Below, in pieces: positions 61,701 through 64,000 of a stretch of 64,000 nt of DNA (position 1 is the stretch's first letter; each line of letters opens with the position of its first letter). The notes under the pieces are model-generated. The model did no database searches. It worked only from the letters and a program-made list of their open reading frames with translations, and was not told the origin of the DNA. The DNA comes from Marsupella aquatica (taxonomy: Eukaryota; Marchantiophyta), in NCBI GenBank assembly GCA_973895155.1, contig OZ316895.1, positions 6,510,001 through 6,574,000 of the forward strand, given 5' to 3'. The translations under genes were made by a program, and so were the position numbers.

Positions 61701-62669
61701 TGTCGCTCATGCAGATCAAACGTCATCCACCGAGTTTTGAAACAAGGTGAAGGGTATTTTTTTGTCTGGAATTAAGGAAAGCAGACCTGTACATACTTGG
61801 TAGTTATTGCAGTGAGAGTCTCTCATTCTACATATTGTGTTTCACGAGAAACAGAGCTTCAAAGACCCTGCAGGTCTCTGTCATATCTCTGTTATATCTC
61901 AAGGGAAAGCGGACTTTAAGAAGGCATTCACTCGTAATGAACGTGAGGAGAAGGACTTCGAATGTCCGGTCTCACGCAATGCATTGCCACGAGCTTGGGG
62001 ACATTGCTGCGATTTGATTCAGAGGTCTACAGAACCCAGTTAGTTGGACTGTCTCTTGTCAACATATTGGCTTCCAGTTGTACTCATGGAGAATTTCATT
62101 GAATGCCTCGCAGGATTTGCCAAATTACGCTCAGCACACTGTCCCAATCTTTTCATTGCCGCAAGAATGGCTGTGGTGTGAATCGTGGTGTGGTAATTCC
62201 ACTAAGTCACGGGCAAAGACCATTGATCTGTGCAATAATCCCATGACGAAAGAGCCAAAGCTTCAGGTCTCTCTCGTGCTCTTGAAAGCCTTTTGAATGG
62301 CAAATCAATAGGACAATTACGTGAAGTTTATCTATCGTGAATGTGTTATATTCAATTATTTCTCCATTCCTTCCAACGACGATTCTCTGAAGAAAAACAC
62401 TCATCACTGAGTCTGTCTACGCAGTGGGCCTAAGATGGATGATCTTGTTGTATTTTCAGGGAGCTAGAAGGATAGTGGCGGAGTGGCCAGCTCTTGACGA
62501 GGAAGCAAGGCAGTTTACGGCAAGCATCTTAGGTAGAAGTGCTGAATTTGATGTAAAGACAGAGATTACACCAGAAATTGCATATCCTGAACCGCAACGC
62601 CAAGAGAGAACTAAGGGTGTAATTCTAGATACTAAGGACAGAGACTTGGAGTCTAAATCAGAACTTTAG
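46753..62669 (+). CDS. UGGT: UDP-glucose:glycoprotein glucosyltransferase (UGGT)
   Basis: ER-lumenal folding sensor. It re-glucosylates N-glycans on misfolded glycoproteins so that calnexin/calreticulin can rebind them. The ATG at 46753 starts a signal peptide ([16 protein letters not shown]). I read 37 phase-consistent exons giving 1693 aa, close to the roughly 1600 aa usual for plants. The N-terminal folding-sensor part includes [54 protein letters not shown] and [20 protein letters not shown]. The C-terminal fifth is the GT24 catalytic domain, listed separately. The protein ends KSEL, a divergent KDEL/HDEL-type retrieval signal. The exon at 56001-56310 may hide a short intron, and the acceptor of the exon near 53988 is ambiguous (53988 or 53994). 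Intron 1 (46923-48156) is by far the longest and carries foreign-looking purine-rich DNA. No disabling mutation seen. Confidence 0.95.
46940..47950 (+). other. Foreign-looking purine-rich DNA in UGGT intron 1
   Basis: Within intron 1, plus-strand frames such as 47273-47473 ([20 protein letters not shown]) and 47674-47946 ([31 protein letters not shown]) are protein-like but not UGGT. A frame between them reads [16 protein letters not shown]. All other UGGT introns are shorter. The purine-rich style is similar to the 35.8-37.7 kb block. An inserted, decayed element is the simplest reading, with family unknown. Confidence 0.3.
52512..52549. repeat. 12-bp inverted repeat in a UGGT intron
   Basis: GTTCTCTAAACC (52512-52523) and GGTTTAGAGAAC (52538-52549) are exact complements. 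A nested pair CTCTATCCTCAT / ATGAGGATAGAG overlaps to the right. It could be a small hairpin element in the intron between 52319 and 52784. Confidence 0.85.
59757..62669 (+). other. UGGT: UGGT catalytic (GT24) domain exons 30-37
   Basis: Exons 59757-59830, 60063-60165, 60352-60510, 60712-60852, 61259-61302, 61520-61634, 62114-62266, 62460-62669. Reads [75 protein letters not shown] (the DAD metal/UDP motif, D1478 and D1480), [56 protein letters not shown] and [20 protein letters not shown]. This is the most conserved part of the family, and all hallmark residues are intact. Confidence 0.95.
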
Positions 62670-63536
62670 ATTGCTGTCTAGCTCGGTGACAATTTTGTAG
62701 CATTCATAATTTATTGCGTTCTGTCAATCTTCAAGAGCGGGAATTTGGTTTGGTACTTTGCGCTTTACTTGAGCATGCCAAAACCATGTATTACTTTTTT
62801 GTTGATACAAAGATGGTTCAATCGTCCAATTCTCCACAGGTCTGGATGAAAGGTCTGTCAAAGCTCTAATTGTTGCTGTGAGTTTAGATTGGCTTGGAAG
62901 GCTTCCATCTTCCAAGGCCCGGGTCTTGTAGTAAAATAGAAAGCCATGGGCCTTGTATTTAACTTTTGAATGCAGCAGTAAGTTTTGACTGGGGATCTCC
63001 TAAGGCTTGTGTTGCGAGAGGATTTTCTACTTGAGTCAAGGCATGGTTGTCTCATCAAATCACAAATAAAGACTTCTTCTTCGAACACAATTATGACCAA
63101 TTGAATCCAAACACAAGACCCTTTTCTCAAACACAAGGTCCTATTCTTGAACAGAAGGCCTGGGCGCCACATGGAGTTTCTATTCTTACCCAGAAAGCCT
63201 GCTTTTGTGTTTTTCCAACCACAACATTTACGTCAAGATTGATGAATAAGTCACTTGTTGACACCATAGGTAATGCATTCGTGCAAATTAAAGGTGTTAT
63301 CTGAGTCAAACATAACATCTTCAAAACAATCCATGCAAGTTCCCGGTTGATCCGAGCATCTTGTCAAATATGGTGATATATAGGAGAGACATGGTAATCT
63401 ATGGGAGCCTTTCGATACGAAGCTTGCATCCTTGGGAAATTTCTCTCAATAAACAAGAATTATAATACAAGTGCGAAGCTTAAAAGGAAGACGGCCCAGG
63501 GCCATGAAGGAGCTTTGATTATTATTGCCCCTTTCA
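62670..63536. other. Intergenic between the convergent UGGT and BAHD genes
   Basis: Holds the 3' ends of the two convergent genes. A short repeated phrase (AACACAAGACCCTTTTCTCA / AACACAAGGTCCTATTCTTG) lies at about 63108-63150. No gene seen. Confidence 0.5.
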
Positions 63537-64000
63537 TTAGGAAGGAAGAAAGAGGAGAAGAAACTCCGGATCAAGCTCCAGAGCTTCAATTATATTTGGA
63601 GTTGATGAGAGAGACACACTTGCAATGGCAGAGCAGCTGCTTGGCATGGCCTGTCCTATGAGTATTGTTCCTATTCCCCTGAATATGAACCGAGAATTTA
63701 CCCCTGATGCAAAGAATGGTCGTCCAAACCCAAAATCAATGTCATACATCGGAAAACCAAACCAAGACGTGACTCGCACGCATGCAAATTGAGGGCTCCT
63801 AGATGCAACGAAGGCTTCCTCCAATCTCTTCTCAGCAAGCCACTCGTCCAGAGTTGTTGTGAGCAGCTTCTCACGAAGTTTGCAGGCGATTGATGCCACC
63901 GGCATCTCTCGGAGCTCACTGGTGGGAATCCTCGGAGCAACCATGGCTGCAACAGCATTGCCACATAAGTTGGGTAGAGGTGGGTCGTAGAACCGGCTCC
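63537..64000 (-). CDS. BAHD-family acyltransferase, C-terminal part (5' end off the window)
   Basis: Acyl-CoA-dependent acyltransferase of the HCT/BAHD superfamily (specialised metabolites, phenolic and wax esters). From the right edge the frame reads SRFYDPPLPNLCGNAVAAMV, the mid-protein block normally written NPPLPxxYFGNA. It then runs about 100 residues to YDIDFGFGRPFF, the C-terminal structural motif that is DFGWG in most members, and stops at TAA 63537-63539. About 154 residues are visible. The catalytic HXXXD motif must lie further right, outside the window, so activity cannot be judged. The Trp-to-Phe change in DFGWG is conservative. The acyl donor and acceptor cannot be inferred from this part. 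Confidence 0.9.
   Translation of the reverse strand, partial: SRFYDPPLPNLCGNAVAAMVAPRIPTSELREMPVASIACKLREKLLTTTLDEWLAEKRLEEAFVASRSPQFACVRVTSWFGFPMYDIDFGFGRPFFASGVNSRFIFRGIGTILIGQAMPSSCSAIASVSLSSTPNIIEALELDPEFLLLFLPS

Overview
This window is nuclear DNA from a land plant. The coding genes are split by many short GT-AG introns, and there is a plant-type nuclear tRNA-Ile gene and plant-type (TTTAGGG) telomere-like repeats. A betaine-lipid synthase (BTA1/DGTS) gene argues against a seed plant, because seed plants lack this pathway while algae, bryophytes, lycophytes and ferns have it. A bryophyte (liverwort or moss) fits best, but the species cannot be named from sequence alone. Exon models were drawn by hand from conserved protein frames, GT-AG borders and phase consistency.

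Layout. 1-2981 (+): 3' part of a BTA1-type betaine lipid synthase (12 exons visible; 5' end off the window). 2982-6584: intergenic, with degenerate dispersed repeats. 6585-7496 (+): an intronless, secreted GH16 beta-glucanase that looks fungal rather than like a plant XTH. 8410-8483 (+): tRNA-Ile(AAU), followed by a minus-strand cluster of tRNA-like repeats. 10322-14230 (-): monoacylglycerol-lipase/CSE-type alpha/beta hydrolase in 6 exons, with a duplicated 183-bp segment immediately upstream. 14.9-22 kb: gene-free and repeat-rich (a TIR element, a G-rich minisatellite, perfect tandem duplications). 22190-24771 (-): two-exon membrane-anchored SAM-methyltransferase-like protein; its intron holds opposite-strand open frames. 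25.5-26.0 kb: two more tandem duplications. 27021-32039 (-): complete 12-exon KAPP-type phosphatase (signal anchor, FHA domain, PP2C). 32.1-46.7 kb: gene-poor, with simple repeats, decayed mobile-element-like reading frames and palindromic telomere-like motifs. 46753-62669 (+): complete 37-exon UDP-glucose:glycoprotein glucosyltransferase. 63537-64000 (-): 3' exon of a BAHD acyltransferase, running off the right edge.

The genes do not form an operon or an obvious biosynthetic cluster. BTA1 and the lipase are both lipid enzymes. UGGT (ER quality control) and KAPP (receptor-kinase dephosphorylation) both touch receptor kinases in other plants. Neither link is evidence that the genes are clustered for function. 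No clearly new multi-gene system is visible. The most interesting single item is the GH16 gene, a candidate for ancient transfer from fungi. The repeat-rich blocks (TIR element split into a minisatellite unit, tRNA-like tandem array, telomere-motif palindromes) come next.
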